Source: Hyaloperonospora brassicae (Eukaryota; Oomycota; Peronosporomycetes; Peronosporales; Peronosporaceae). Taken from it: 64,000 nt of DNA. Each line of letters starts with the position of its first letter. Within the stretch, counting starts at the first letter, position 1. Under the pieces are notes generated by a model. The model was not told where the DNA came from. It ran no database searches and saw only the letters and a program-made list of their open reading frames with translations. This document shows positions 10,274 to 18,780 of the stretch, piece after piece. A program made the translations under genes and the position numbers. The stretch spans positions 62,001 through 126,000 of the forward strand of contig CANTFL010000188.1 of assembly GCA_947650285.1 (NCBI GenBank), read 5' to 3'.

Positions 10274-10662
10274 TGTAACGGGGCAGCCCGTTACATGGAA
10301 GTGTCACTTTAAAAGAAAGTGACAACAAAGAATATTAAGTGAATATTCTGTGAACAATATCACCGATAATGGTGATATTGGTGAAGCGACCAAAGGGTCT
10401 GCTCATTGGTTGATATCTTGACGATATCAACCCACCAAATGCCGCAAGACGCGCGCAATGAGTGGTGACGAGACGTCACCATACACTCAGTTACAATAAC
10501 ATAATTGAGTCAGGTTAAACAGAGAGACAGTGGTTAGACTTAATTATATTAATACAACAGACTTACTTTCCCTACCATACGCTTCCTCGTTCGCCTCGTG
10601 TACGTCTGTCGGGGCACCCAAAACCCTTGCGTTAAGTCCACGCAAGGGTGTGCCCCGTTACA
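10274..10662 (+). repeat. Gyp1 5' LTR with stem-loop array
   Basis: A 389-bp LTR beginning TGTAACGGG and ending CCCGTTACA. The first 22 bp themselves form a 9-bp hairpin. Further perfect stems: 10303-10323 (arm GTCACTTT), 10329-10349 (arm AGAATATT), 10355-10380 (arm CAATATCACC), 10408-10432 (arm GGTTGATATC) and 10623-10649 (arm ACCCTTGCG). It should carry the promoter and polyadenylation signals of the element. Confidence 0.85.
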
Positions 10663-10664
10663 CC

Positions 10665-10682
10665 TGGTAGCACTTTGTAGTC
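10665..10682 (+). other. Gyp1 primer-binding site
   Basis: TGGTAGCACTTTGTAGTC begins 2 nt after the 5' LTR. The first seven bases would pair with a tRNA ending GCTACCA, as initiator-Met tRNAs do in many eukaryotes. Gyp2 has TGGTAG at the same place. The tRNA identity is inference. Confidence 0.55.
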
Positions 10683-10706
10683 CTTCCAAGGACCACAACA
10701 TCCAAC

Positions 10707-11860
10707 ATGAACATGTTGGATGATGAAGAGACCTTTCACGCCACGCGTGAAGGGTTTAACCATTTGAGTGACATCGAATGGAGTGCGGTAGAACGAATGA
10801 GTTCTACCGTAGGCGAGATCGCCATTAGCGCCATGTTGGAGTCTCTAGACAGAGACCAACAACATGCCGCTATAGCCAGGTTCATCCTAAATGAACTTGT
10901 CGCTGAGAGAGAGAAAGTATCCGTGCTTCACCAGCAAGACTCTCAACAAGCCGAGCAGTTGAGAGAACTCGGTGCTCAAAAGACAGAGCTGTTGAGACAG
11001 CAGCTATACAATGTTGCTGTGAGCAGAACGACACAACCCGTCTTCCCGAAATCTTCAAGGTGGACATCTCCAAGCACAGAGGAGTCGAGGAAGACTCCCT
11101 GTTACTATAGTTTGTCGAACTCGACAGAGCCCTAAGGGCTCGTCGCGTCGAAGATGAGCAAATGAAACTCACATTTGCTTAAACCCACTTGGCAGGGCGT
11201 GTCAAAACTTTTTCCCTGGGGCTCGAGAGTAGCGACATAAATGTGTTTAGGTCGCTAGATGACTTCAAGTACCGGCTCAGACAAACGTTTGAGCCGCCAC
11301 GGGCTGAGTTCAGGGCTCGTTCAGTGCTCCTGAAACTCAAGCAGGGTAAGCGTGATGTGCACGCTTACGCACAACATACACGACTCCTTGCGAGTAGTAT
11401 AACTGCTAACCCAGTCCATGAACACACGTTGATTACGGTGTTCATGCAAGGGCTCGCAGAAGGGCCCGTCAGGAGCCACCTGTTCCGCCTTGAGCTGAAT
11501 ACGCTGGAAGATGCGATATCAGCCGCGGAACAGGAAGACTTTAGCATGACACAGGCTCATGCTAGCTCAAACTCTTATCGTCCAGCGAGACGACAAGAGA
11601 TCGGAGGTCCAGAACCAATGGACCTCTGCTATGTTGAGAGCGAGAGACCTCTCTCTTCAAACAACAAGCGATTGCAGAAGTGAAATCGCTGTCAGAGGTT
11701 AGGGCACTACGCATACGAGTGTAGTGCTCCACGCCCAGTACCAAACAGTACTGAGCGAAATGGACGACCAATTGCCAGAAAGGGCAATGGGCGTGGGTCC
11801 AGCGCAGTTGCGAAGCCGCAACAGCGAGACGGGCCATCAAAAAATGGTCAGGGTCAGTAG
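10707..11860 (+). pseudogene. Gyp1 gag (broken)
   Basis: The first frame (10707-11135, MNMLDDEETFHATREG) covers the N-terminal part with a Glu/Gln-rich helix. The second frame (11189-11683) holds the capsid-like part (FKYRLRQTFEPPRAEFRARS, then HTLITVFMQGLAEGPVRSHLF). A CCHC zinc knuckle follows in frame (NRCQRLGHYAYEC), but its first Cys position is a TGA stop at 11681-11683. Gag normally builds the particle and binds the element RNA. Frame changes near 11,135-11,189 and the TGA suggest it is dead, unless recoding is used. Confidence 0.7.
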
Positions 11861-11984
11861 GGACGGAGCGCCCTACTGATCCGAAAACCTCAAGAGAATT
11901 TGCAAATCTCTTGACGAAAGTTGCTCCAGATACATAATCATGGTGTGTCTCTGCACCTGGTGATGACGTTTCACTCATCACCTT

Positions 11985-12355
11985 GAAGTTGTAAGCGACA
12001 AATGATTTGTCGCTTGTGCCCTAGTAGACTGTGGGGCGTCGAACAACTTCGTTCGTCGCCAGTCACTAGAGGGTCGTTGGCTCAAGTTCTTTGAGCGCGA
12101 CATTCCCCTCACGAGGATGACGGTGCGCCTTGCAACAGGCGCATCGATTACCGTTGAGAAACGTGTAGTCGGAATACACTACACATTAGAGGGCGAACGG
12201 TACGATGATGACTTCATCGTACTCGATCGGGATGACAAATATGATGTCATCCTGGGATTACCTTGGCTCAGAAAGTACAAGCCAAGGGTGAGCTGGCAGC
12301 ATCGATCCGTGAAGATGCCTGCCACTTGTTCATCAGATGGCCATCTGATGAACAT
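11985..12355 (+). pseudogene. Gyp1 aspartic protease region
   Basis: The frame reads through ALVDCGASNNFVRRQSL; the Asp of DCGAS is the expected catalytic residue of a retropepsin-like protease (usual form D-[ST]-G-A). It continues through MTVRLATGASITVEKRV and ends the domain with the conserved ILGLPWL segment near 12,265. Just after, about 12,355, the coding frame shifts relative to the reverse transcriptase frame. The protease would cut the Gag-Pol polyprotein. Confidence 0.7.
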
Positions 12356-14965
12356 CTGGAGCGTCCACAAGCGTGTGGATGTTCTGCGAGTGAGTGCGAT
12401 GGCCTCACTTGCGGTTTGGTCGTTATCACGACTGCACAAGATCACAGTGTAGTTGATCACTACACTGTGGAGCAAGCTCCCGGCGGCTGTACAGAAGTAC
12501 AGGCTGCGCCGAAGGTCCACCACTCGAAGCAGTCGAGTGGACCGGGACATGGATGCATGCCTAGCGGGCAGCATCTTAGAAGTAAGAGACCTGTTGCCTC
12601 CAAAGGGCAATATGGAAATCCTAGGTCGACTGGAGAGTCGACCGTAGAGGATAGGCCCCTGACTGTGATTGCACAGCCACAGTTAGAAGACGTCGAGGGA
12701 ATAAGTCCCCACGTACTTGAGGAAGGAATTTCTCAAGAGTCACTTGCTGAAGGATTAGGCCTTCAGCAACCTGTAAAACGAAGTTCCCAGGAAGTAACCG
12801 AGACGTTGAACGTCTTGGTTAATGATGAATCAAGCGTAGGCGCTTATACGCTTGATATGATTGTGCCTCCGAAGTTAACTTCGGAGATAACTCAGTTGCC
12901 AACGCTAGAACCGAAACGGTTCTTGCGTGATTTGCGTAGTGGCAAAGTCAAGCAGATCTGCATACTCGTCACAGAGGATGAGTATGTGGTCGATATTCGG
13001 TCGGCAACAGTATTTGCTGAGGGCGAACTGGTTCTCAGCAGCTCATCGATGGACGAAAGTGTCCTCGATGAGAAAACTCGGATTGCGCGTTACACGTATC
13101 AATCCTGGGAGTCACTTCAGGCAAATCCTTTGTATAAGAATTTGATCGAATTTAATGATGTATTCTCTAAATTAGTACCGTGCGAGTTGCCCAAGGACAA
13201 AGGCAGTCGACACGAGATCGAGCTCAAACCGGTCTCGAAGTACTGCGCCATGAAGCAGTGGTCACTGCCTCGTGAACAAGTACTAGCGATTGAAAAATTC
13301 TTTGCCGATCGCTTCGCTGCGGGCCATGTGAAGGAATCAACTTCTCCTTACAGCTCTCCGACCTTCTGTGGGCAAAAGGCCACAGGAGGATGGCGGATAG
13401 TGCACGTATTCAACAAATTGAATGCTGCAACGGTACCGGCTCAGACGCCAATACCGATGAAGGACGTAATCATAGATGGTATGTCAAAGAATACCATCTT
13501 CTCGTCCATGGATCTGATGGATGGATTCTATCAGATCCAAATGCGTGAACGGGATTACCCGTTCACGGCAGTGAGTAGCCCCAGTGGTATGCTGTGGGAG
13601 TGGCTAGTGATGCCACAGGGGCTGAGTAACGCCCCTGCAACATTCAAAAGATGTGTAACAAATCTGTTGAGACCAGCGCGGGATTTCGCACCGAATTACT
13701 TCGACGATGTGTTCGTCCGTGGTCTGTCTATGGATAAGAAGACGGACGTTGAAGTTCACAGAACTCACGTTCTTCAGGTTCTTCAACTTATGCATACGCT
13801 TAAGTTGTATGCCAATTTTAAGAAGTGTATCTTTGCGGCTAGCGAAATACCACTTCTTGGTTGCATCGTGGGTAAACACGGTGTACGCCCTGATCCCGAA
13901 AAGAGCAAGGCAATCACCGACTGGCTAGTCCCAGTCAATGTCAAGAGACTTCGAAAGTTCCTTGGGCTAGCGGCGTACTTGCACAAGTACTCGCGCAACT
14001 ATGACGAAATGACTGTGCATCTTTCTTGGTTACTCAAGAAAAATGTGAAGTGGTCATGGAACGATGAGTGCCAGCTTTCCTTTGAGGGTATCAAGCAGAG
14101 CTTGATGCAATTGCCAACACTGGCGATTGCAAATCAAGACAGACCATTTTATGTGGTCTGTGACGCCAGCGATTTTGCTATCGGCTGTGCGTTGATGCAA
14201 TTTGACACAGATGGCGCGGAGCGCGTCATCTGCTATCAATCTCGTCAGCTGAAAGCAGCTGAGATCAATTATCCAGTTCATGAAAAGGAACAAGTTGCCA
14301 TGAAATATGCAATGGATAAGTTCCGCGTCTATCTTCTCGGAGATATACCGTTCATTGTCTATACGGACCATGCGTTATTACGCACGGCGGTAAACAGCCC
14401 ACAACTCTCGCAGCGCACGGCGAGGTGGCTGTCTTTCTTCGCGGAGTACAACTTCTCCGTGGAGCATAAGCCAGGACGACTCAATGTCGTCGCTGATGCG
14501 CTTTCGCGCCGACCCTATTTCGAGTCAGACGCGCAATCCAACAGTGAGGATAATCCCACTGTCGCGACACTTACAGTCAGTGTTTCGTCGTCAAGTTTAC
14601 TTGACGATGTGCGGAAAGAATACGCAGAAGGTAAGGATGTTCTGCTATTAGAGGATCATCTGGTGAATCCAACCATGAAATCTTTGAAAGATTTACCGGC
14701 TTTGTACCGATCCTCGTCGGATCGGTATACAACACGAAACGGGCTGCTATATTATACAGCCGTAGACGGCGACACGCATCGTGTCGTCGTTTCCGCTCAT
14801 AACAACTTGCGCTTGCGCATCATGTATGAGTGTCACGATGCGCCATCTGGTGGTCATTGTGGTAGGGAAAAGACTTACCTTACGGTAAGTCGTTACTTTT
14901 ACTGGCCCATCAGTGTCAGTTTACACTCAAGTACATACGTGCTTAAGAGGTTTTCCAACGGGTGA
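12263..14965 (+). CDS. Gyp1 reverse transcriptase/RNase H frame
   Basis: A 900-codon open frame; the genuine coding part probably starts near 12,355 where the protease frame joins. Reverse transcriptase: FSSMDLMDGFYQIQM (first catalytic Asp), MPQGLSNAPATF, and NYFDDVFV (YxDD-type pair, about 13,700). The thumb follows, then a complete Ty3-type RNase H with VVCDASDFAIGCALM, HEKEQ, YTDHALLRT and NVVADALSRR. The end enters the integrase zinc-binding region (YECHDAPSGGHCGREKTYLT), then shifts frame at about 14,940-14,965. No internal stop, unlike the other gypsy copies here. The codon sequence is dense in perfect stem-loops, for example 13510-13538, 13545-13566 and 14705-14727. Confidence 0.85.
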   Translation: MAQKVQAKGELAASIREDACHLFIRWPSDEHLERPQACGCSASECDGLTCGLVVITTAQDHSVVDHYTVEQAPGGCTEVQAAPKVHHSKQSSGPGHGCMPSGQHLRSKRPVASKGQYGNPRSTGESTVEDRPLTVIAQPQLEDVEGISPHVLEEGISQESLAEGLGLQQPVKRSSQEVTETLNVLVNDESSVGAYTLDMIVPPKLTSEITQLPTLEPKRFLRDLRSGKVKQICILVTEDEYVVDIRSATVFAEGELVLSSSSMDESVLDEKTRIARYTYQSWESLQANPLYKNLIEFNDVFSKLVPCELPKDKGSRHEIELKPVSKYCAMKQWSLPREQVLAIEKFFADRFAAGHVKESTSPYSSPTFCGQKATGGWRIVHVFNKLNAATVPAQTPIPMKDVIIDGMSKNTIFSSMDLMDGFYQIQMRERDYPFTAVSSPSGMLWEWLVMPQGLSNAPATFKRCVTNLLRPARDFAPNYFDDVFVRGLSMDKKTDVEVHRTHVLQVLQLMHTLKLYANFKKCIFAASEIPLLGCIVGKHGVRPDPEKSKAITDWLVPVNVKRLRKFLGLAAYLHKYSRNYDEMTVHLSWLLKKNVKWSWNDECQLSFEGIKQSLMQLPTLAIANQDRPFYVVCDASDFAIGCALMQFDTDGAERVICYQSRQLKAAEINYPVHEKEQVAMKYAMDKFRVYLLGDIPFIVYTDHALLRTAVNSPQLSQRTARWLSFFAEYNFSVEHKPGRLNVVADALSRRPYFESDAQSNSEDNPTVATLTVSVSSSSLLDDVRKEYAEGKDVLLLEDHLVNPTMKSLKDLPALYRSSSDRYTTRNGLLYYTAVDGDTHRVVVSAHNNLRLRIMYECHDAPSGGHCGREKTYLTVSRYFYWPISVSLHSSTYVLKRFSNG

Positions 14966-15507
14966 AACCCAGTACTTCATCACGTGCCCCTTTACAGCCT
15001 CTACAGATCCCGGCAGAGTGCTGGCAGTCAGTTTCAATGGTCTTTGCTTTCGATCTCCCCGAAGACGTTCGCAAGAATATTGGTATTCTTATCTTCGTGA
15101 ATCGTTTCAGCAAGATGGTTTATCTTGCTGCTGTAACCGAGTCGATCACACCATACGGATGTGTTCGTGTCTTTATCGACACAGTGTTTCGAATTCACGG
15201 ATTACCCCATAAACTCGTATCCGACCGTGACCCTTGGTTCACGGCGGAGTTTTGGCAATACGTATTCCGTTCACTTGGAACACGGTTAAAGATGCCAACA
15301 TCTGACCATCCGGAAACAAATGGTCAGACAGAACGTGCTAATCTTGGCCTCGTAGAGATACTTCGAGGATACGTCCACTCGTTTTCGAGTTGGATCGAAT
15401 TCCTACCCATGGTGAAATTCGCCATCAATAACTCGGTGCATGCTTCAACGCAACACACACCGTTCTTCGTGAATGGCTTGCGCCATCCACTTCTGCCCAC
15501 CTTTTAA
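14962..15507 (+). pseudogene. Gyp1 integrase catalytic core (mutated)
   Basis: A 181-codon frame covering the DDE core: SVSMVFAF, where the first catalytic Asp (expected VSMDF in relatives) is Val; VSDRDPWF with the second Asp; SDHPETNGQTERANLG and the following VEILRG with the Glu. Further on, NNSVHASTQHTPFFVNG is typical of gypsy integrases. Loss of the first Asp should abolish strand transfer. It is out of frame with the preceding RT/RH frame. Confidence 0.8.
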
Positions 15508-15519
15508 GAGTGTGACTCT

Positions 15520-16115
15520 TTGATAATGGAAGGAGGGACTCACTCGAGCAACGGCCGTTCTGGCTCATGCTCATCACGTGTCGACGCTAACGTCGTCACG
15601 TATGATGTCGATGTCGATCAGGTCGACATCGATGAAGAAGATTACCTTAATATTAGCGACAACGATATTATTGACTCGGATGATGATTCTGGTATTTTCA
15701 GCATTGCCAACGACTATCCCAGCGAGTATGACACCATCCTCGCTGATAAACAGAGAAGGGAAGCACTCTTTTGCAGTTCGCAAAAGGCGAACTGAACAAA
15801 ACAACGCCGAGTCATCAGAAGGATTTCTGCTGGCTCGTAAAGTAGTGGTCCGTTCCGTACAGGATTTCATCGCTAACGCGGTGGACCGTCAGAAACGGAA
15901 CGCTGACAAGAATGGAAGGGCAAATATACATTCATTTGTCGAAGGCGACTTAGTCCGACTATCTACGGTAAACATGCCTTGACACGTAGTGAATAACGTG
16001 GGCAGCAGCAAACTACTGCCCAATTATATCGGCCACTTTCGTGTGCTGAGCTGACAAGGTAACGCATACACGATCGAGCTTCCACGTAGAATTCGCACGC
16101 ATCCTGCGTTCTACG
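15520..16115 (+). pseudogene. Gyp1 integrase C-terminal linker and GPY/F-like region
   Basis: An acidic Asp-rich stretch (15520-15795) is followed, in another frame, by FLARKVVVRSVQDFIANAVDRQKRNADKNGR and SFVEGDLVRLSTVNMP, which matches the integrase C-terminal segment before the chromodomain. Frames are broken at about 15,780 and 15,980. Confidence 0.55.
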
Positions 16116-16427
16116 TGGGGCGTCTCCGCCCGTACTGTCAGTACAAGCCCTCTTCTTACGATGAAGATAGCCCCCACGTTCAAGAACCTCCATCAGGTTC
16201 TTGCGCTCGCGCTCCAGACGTTCAACCTGGACGCGCACATTGGAGATCTCTCCGTATAAACAAAGGATCTCTCCGCGAGCTGTCGCCAGCTCATCCACTA
16301 GGGAGTGGACATCGCGCTCGGCCTGCAGCTGCGCGACCGCATACTCAGCACGGTCCGTCTCGCGGTCTTTGCGGTGCTTCAGCCTAGAATCAGTCAGATC
16401 GTAACGCCTATTCCTCTCGTGCTCCAA
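15963..16427 (-). pseudogene. Gyp1 antisense ORF, coiled-coil part
   Basis: A 154-codon minus-strand frame, antisense to the integrase-chromodomain linker, encodes a strong heptad-like coiled coil (AVAQLQAERDVHSLVDELATARGEI, then VQVERLERERKNLMEVLERGG). Gyp2 has a similar coiled-coil frame at the same relative place. It probably forms the C-terminal part of the antisense gene that begins near the 3' LTR. Confidence 0.5.
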
Positions 16428-16521
16428 ATCATCGCGCTATTCAACGATTGCGCGATCCATTTCGTAAGGATCGAGATGGTGAGCACGACGACTGGGAGGA
16501 CCTCCTCCTTCACATTCTTTG

Positions 16522-16695
16522 ATGGACTCTCACGGTGGTGAACGCTTCCTTGTGGAGCGTATCTTGAACCACCGTGACGATTCAGGATCAAGGACGAGTT
16601 ACCTCGTCCAGTGGCGGGGGTATCCACCCTCTTGGAACATCTGGGAGCGAAAATCCCAGCTGATGATGGATGTGGCCGGTCTCGTCGAGCAGTAA
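16522..16695 (+). pseudogene. Gyp1 chromodomain
   Basis: The frame reads GGERFLVERILNHRDD, then SYLVQWRGYPPSWNIWERKSQL and ends at a TAA. The aromatic and Trp positions (YLVQWRGY, W..W) fit a chromodomain, which in chromoviruses steers integration toward particular chromatin. Separated from the integrase by frame changes. Confidence 0.75.
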
Positions 16696-17226
16696 GACGA
16701 GACACACACTTTGTTGGTGGAGGGCCATCGTCCTACGAACGATCGAGCGGTCATAAAGAGATTGAATGTTCTTAATCCCTTCGCGCATCTCAGACGAGAT
16801 GCGCGCCATCTAGTAGGGCTGATTAAGGGGTACGCCTCCTTAGGGGCGCGAACTGAGTTGTCAACACAACTCAGACACTTCTCTCCTCACGAGAGGGAAG
16901 GTAAACCTTTCTCTCGAGATAATCGGTGCAATTTGTACCGTGCACCGACATGCGACTTCTGTTCAAACTTGCTGCGAGCAGCATCAAGTTTGTCCAGCCA
17001 AGAATGTCGATCAACAGTCAAAATGTTGACGATAAATGCGTTTCACGCCTGCACCAACGAGTGCGGGTCTTTTTTCTTGTCGAAAGTGGATTCATCGATG
17101 TCTGAAAAAGACATAGATGTAAAAATCATGCTCAGTGCGATAATTCTTCGCAGTGACTTCAAGACCATGGAGCTTTGATGAGTCGAAGAGTGGGATCTGA
17201 CAGCCCCCAGTGGTATAACCATACCA

Positions 17227-17934
17227 CTATCTCTGCTCTCTCAAAGATGGCATCCATGGCTTGAGATCAGGAGTAGATCGGATAGCATCACGATCCTGCT
17301 CTTCTTGCGTGGTGCCAATGTAACCGGCACCACTATCACAACCTAGGCTACGATGACTCCGTACGGATTCATCGACACCCACATGAGGACCTAAGTCCAT
17401 TTGTTGCACGATTGCTTCATCCGAGTACGAGCGCGATCGGTTCCATCCTGGTGACGACTTCTCGAACTCGTCGGATGAACCGAAGATATCGTACTGCAGC
17501 TCTTTGTCGAGACTGCCGCGAGGTGCAGCAGTCTGCGTTTCCGCGACCGTCCGGTCGGGATTTACAAACAATTTTGAGTTGGACGGTGTTTCCGACTCGC
17601 CCAAATAGACCACGTCTATGTCGGGGCCATGGTCCATCGGACTAATACCCGCAGCAGACCCTGCGGGAGAAGGATCTGCACGTGGATGACTACGTGCACC
17701 TGTAAATTCGGAAGTTGCAGGCTTTTTGTCAGTAACAGTAAGCGGATAACCACCTGCTGCTGAATCTTGTGCGTCTTGTTCATCGGCTGCACGCATCCGT
17801 GCAGCCACTTCAGTCGCGGCCTTGCTCGTCATGGGATGCGATGTGGAAACGAGAAGAAAAAGACCAGCAAATGCTCCCCGTCCCCAGAGCGACACGACGG
17901 TAGTCACTGTGTCACAACCAATCATATCATTCAT
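17227..17934 (-). CDS. Gyp1 antisense ORF, N-terminal part
   Basis: A 235-codon minus-strand frame with a real ATG only about 30 bp inside the 3' LTR. The product has a short hydrophobic segment (GAFAGLFLLVSTS) followed by an acidic Ser/Asp/Pro-rich, probably disordered chain (DIDVVYLGESETPSNS, YDIFGSSDEFEKSSP). No known domain. Further minus-strand segments at about 16,820-17,200 (DRHSWLDKLDAARSKFEQKS) and the coiled coil at 15963-16427 look like its broken continuation. Equivalent frames occur in Gyp2, Gyp3 and probably Gyp4, so I treat it as a genuine element gene transcribed against pol. The role is unknown. Confidence 0.5.
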   Translation of the reverse strand: MNDMIGCDTVTTVVSLWGRGAFAGLFLLVSTSHPMTSKAATEVAARMRAADEQDAQDSAAGGYPLTVTDKKPATSEFTGARSHPRADPSPAGSAAGISPMDHGPDIDVVYLGESETPSNSKLFVNPDRTVAETQTAAPRGSLDKELQYDIFGSSDEFEKSSPGWNRSRSYSDEAIVQQMDLGPHVGVDESVRSHRSLGCDSGAGYIGTTQEEQDRDAIRSTPDLKPWMPSLREQR

Positions 17935-17951
17935 TATAGTGACTGATGGTC

Positions 17952-17963
17952 AAGGGAGGGTGA
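17952..17963 (+). other. Gyp1 polypurine tract
   Basis: AAGGGAGGGTGA directly precedes the 3' LTR and would prime plus-strand DNA synthesis. Gyp2 has a similar purine run at the same place. Confidence 0.7.
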
Positions 17964-18380
17964 TGTAACGAGGTGAGCCCGTTACATAAAAATTGGTATG
18001 AAAGTACCGATTTTTGAATATTATCTGTTTTGATAATATTCAATCAACATCACTCGAAATGAGTGATGTTGTCGAATCATTATCGCCAAGGATAATATCC
18101 GTTGAGGGGTTCACTTCTCGGTTGATGTACACCGTACATCAATCAACTAAGCCACCAATCGCTGCTGGACGCGCGCAATGGGTGGTGAGCAAGGAAGTTA
18201 GAGTAAGTCAAAATTTGATTTTTTAACTCTATAACTATACTTACTAAACAGTTTTACTTTTTCCTAAAGACAAAGCTTTCGAGTTCTGTTTTGCCTACCG
18301 CTTCCTCGGTTGCCCTGTGTACACTTGTCGGGCACGCATCACCCATGCGTTAAGTTCACGCTAGGGGTGTGCCCGTTACA
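17964..18380 (+). repeat. Gyp1 3' LTR, divergent from the 5' LTR
   Basis: A 417-bp LTR starting TGTAACG and ending GCCCGTTACA. It aligns with the 5' LTR only in blocks (the GACGCGCGCAATG box and the CGCTTCCTCG box near the end), roughly 60 % alike by eye. It keeps stems at matching places: 17988-18015 (arm AAAAATTGGTA), 18015-18042 (arm TGAATATTATC), 18045-18071 (arm CAACATCACTC), 18122-18142 (arm TTGATGTAC). Confidence 0.8.
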
Positions 18381-18780
18381 CTTCTTTTTGCACTCGACGA
18401 AGACCATGCGTTTGCGTTGCTTCACAGCTGAGCCAATTCTCCTTCTTGATCACGACGGCAATACGAAAAGCTTATGTGAGCGCACTTGTTCCACAAGCAA
18501 CGCCCTTTTGCATCGTCGGTGGTCGGATAGGCTAAGTACAATCACATCGTCGCATGGACACCGAACAAGTCTAGTCAATGGCGAAGCGACGGCATTTCGA
18601 GTCCTTCTGCCTCGCAATTATGCCTCGCCCTTCTACCTCTCCCTTCTTAACAATTTCCTCTCCCTGGTTTATCGGGCGCTGGAACATGGGTCCTTAATTG
18701 CGTACTCATCGAATTTACATCAATTTCATGTATGATTTCTCTTTAGTGAAGGTACATCGCTCCAGAATTTCGATACAGGC

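Larger units (their letters stand above)
10274..18380 (+). mobile_element. Gyp1, Ty3/gypsy chromovirus LTR retrotransposon
   Basis: An 8.1-kb element with LTRs at 10274-10662 and 17964-18380 (both start TGTAACG and end CCCGTTACA), a primer-binding site, gag, protease, reverse transcriptase, RNase H, integrase, chromodomain, a polypurine tract and an antisense ORF region near the 3' LTR. Order PR-RT-RH-INT-chromodomain defines a chromovirus. No target duplication is visible (GTCAC before, CTTCT after). The gag has a stop in the zinc knuckle, frames shift near 12,355 and 14,960, and the integrase lacks one catalytic Asp, so this copy is probably not autonomous. The whole element is saturated with short perfect inverted repeats (see findings). 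Confidence 0.9.
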
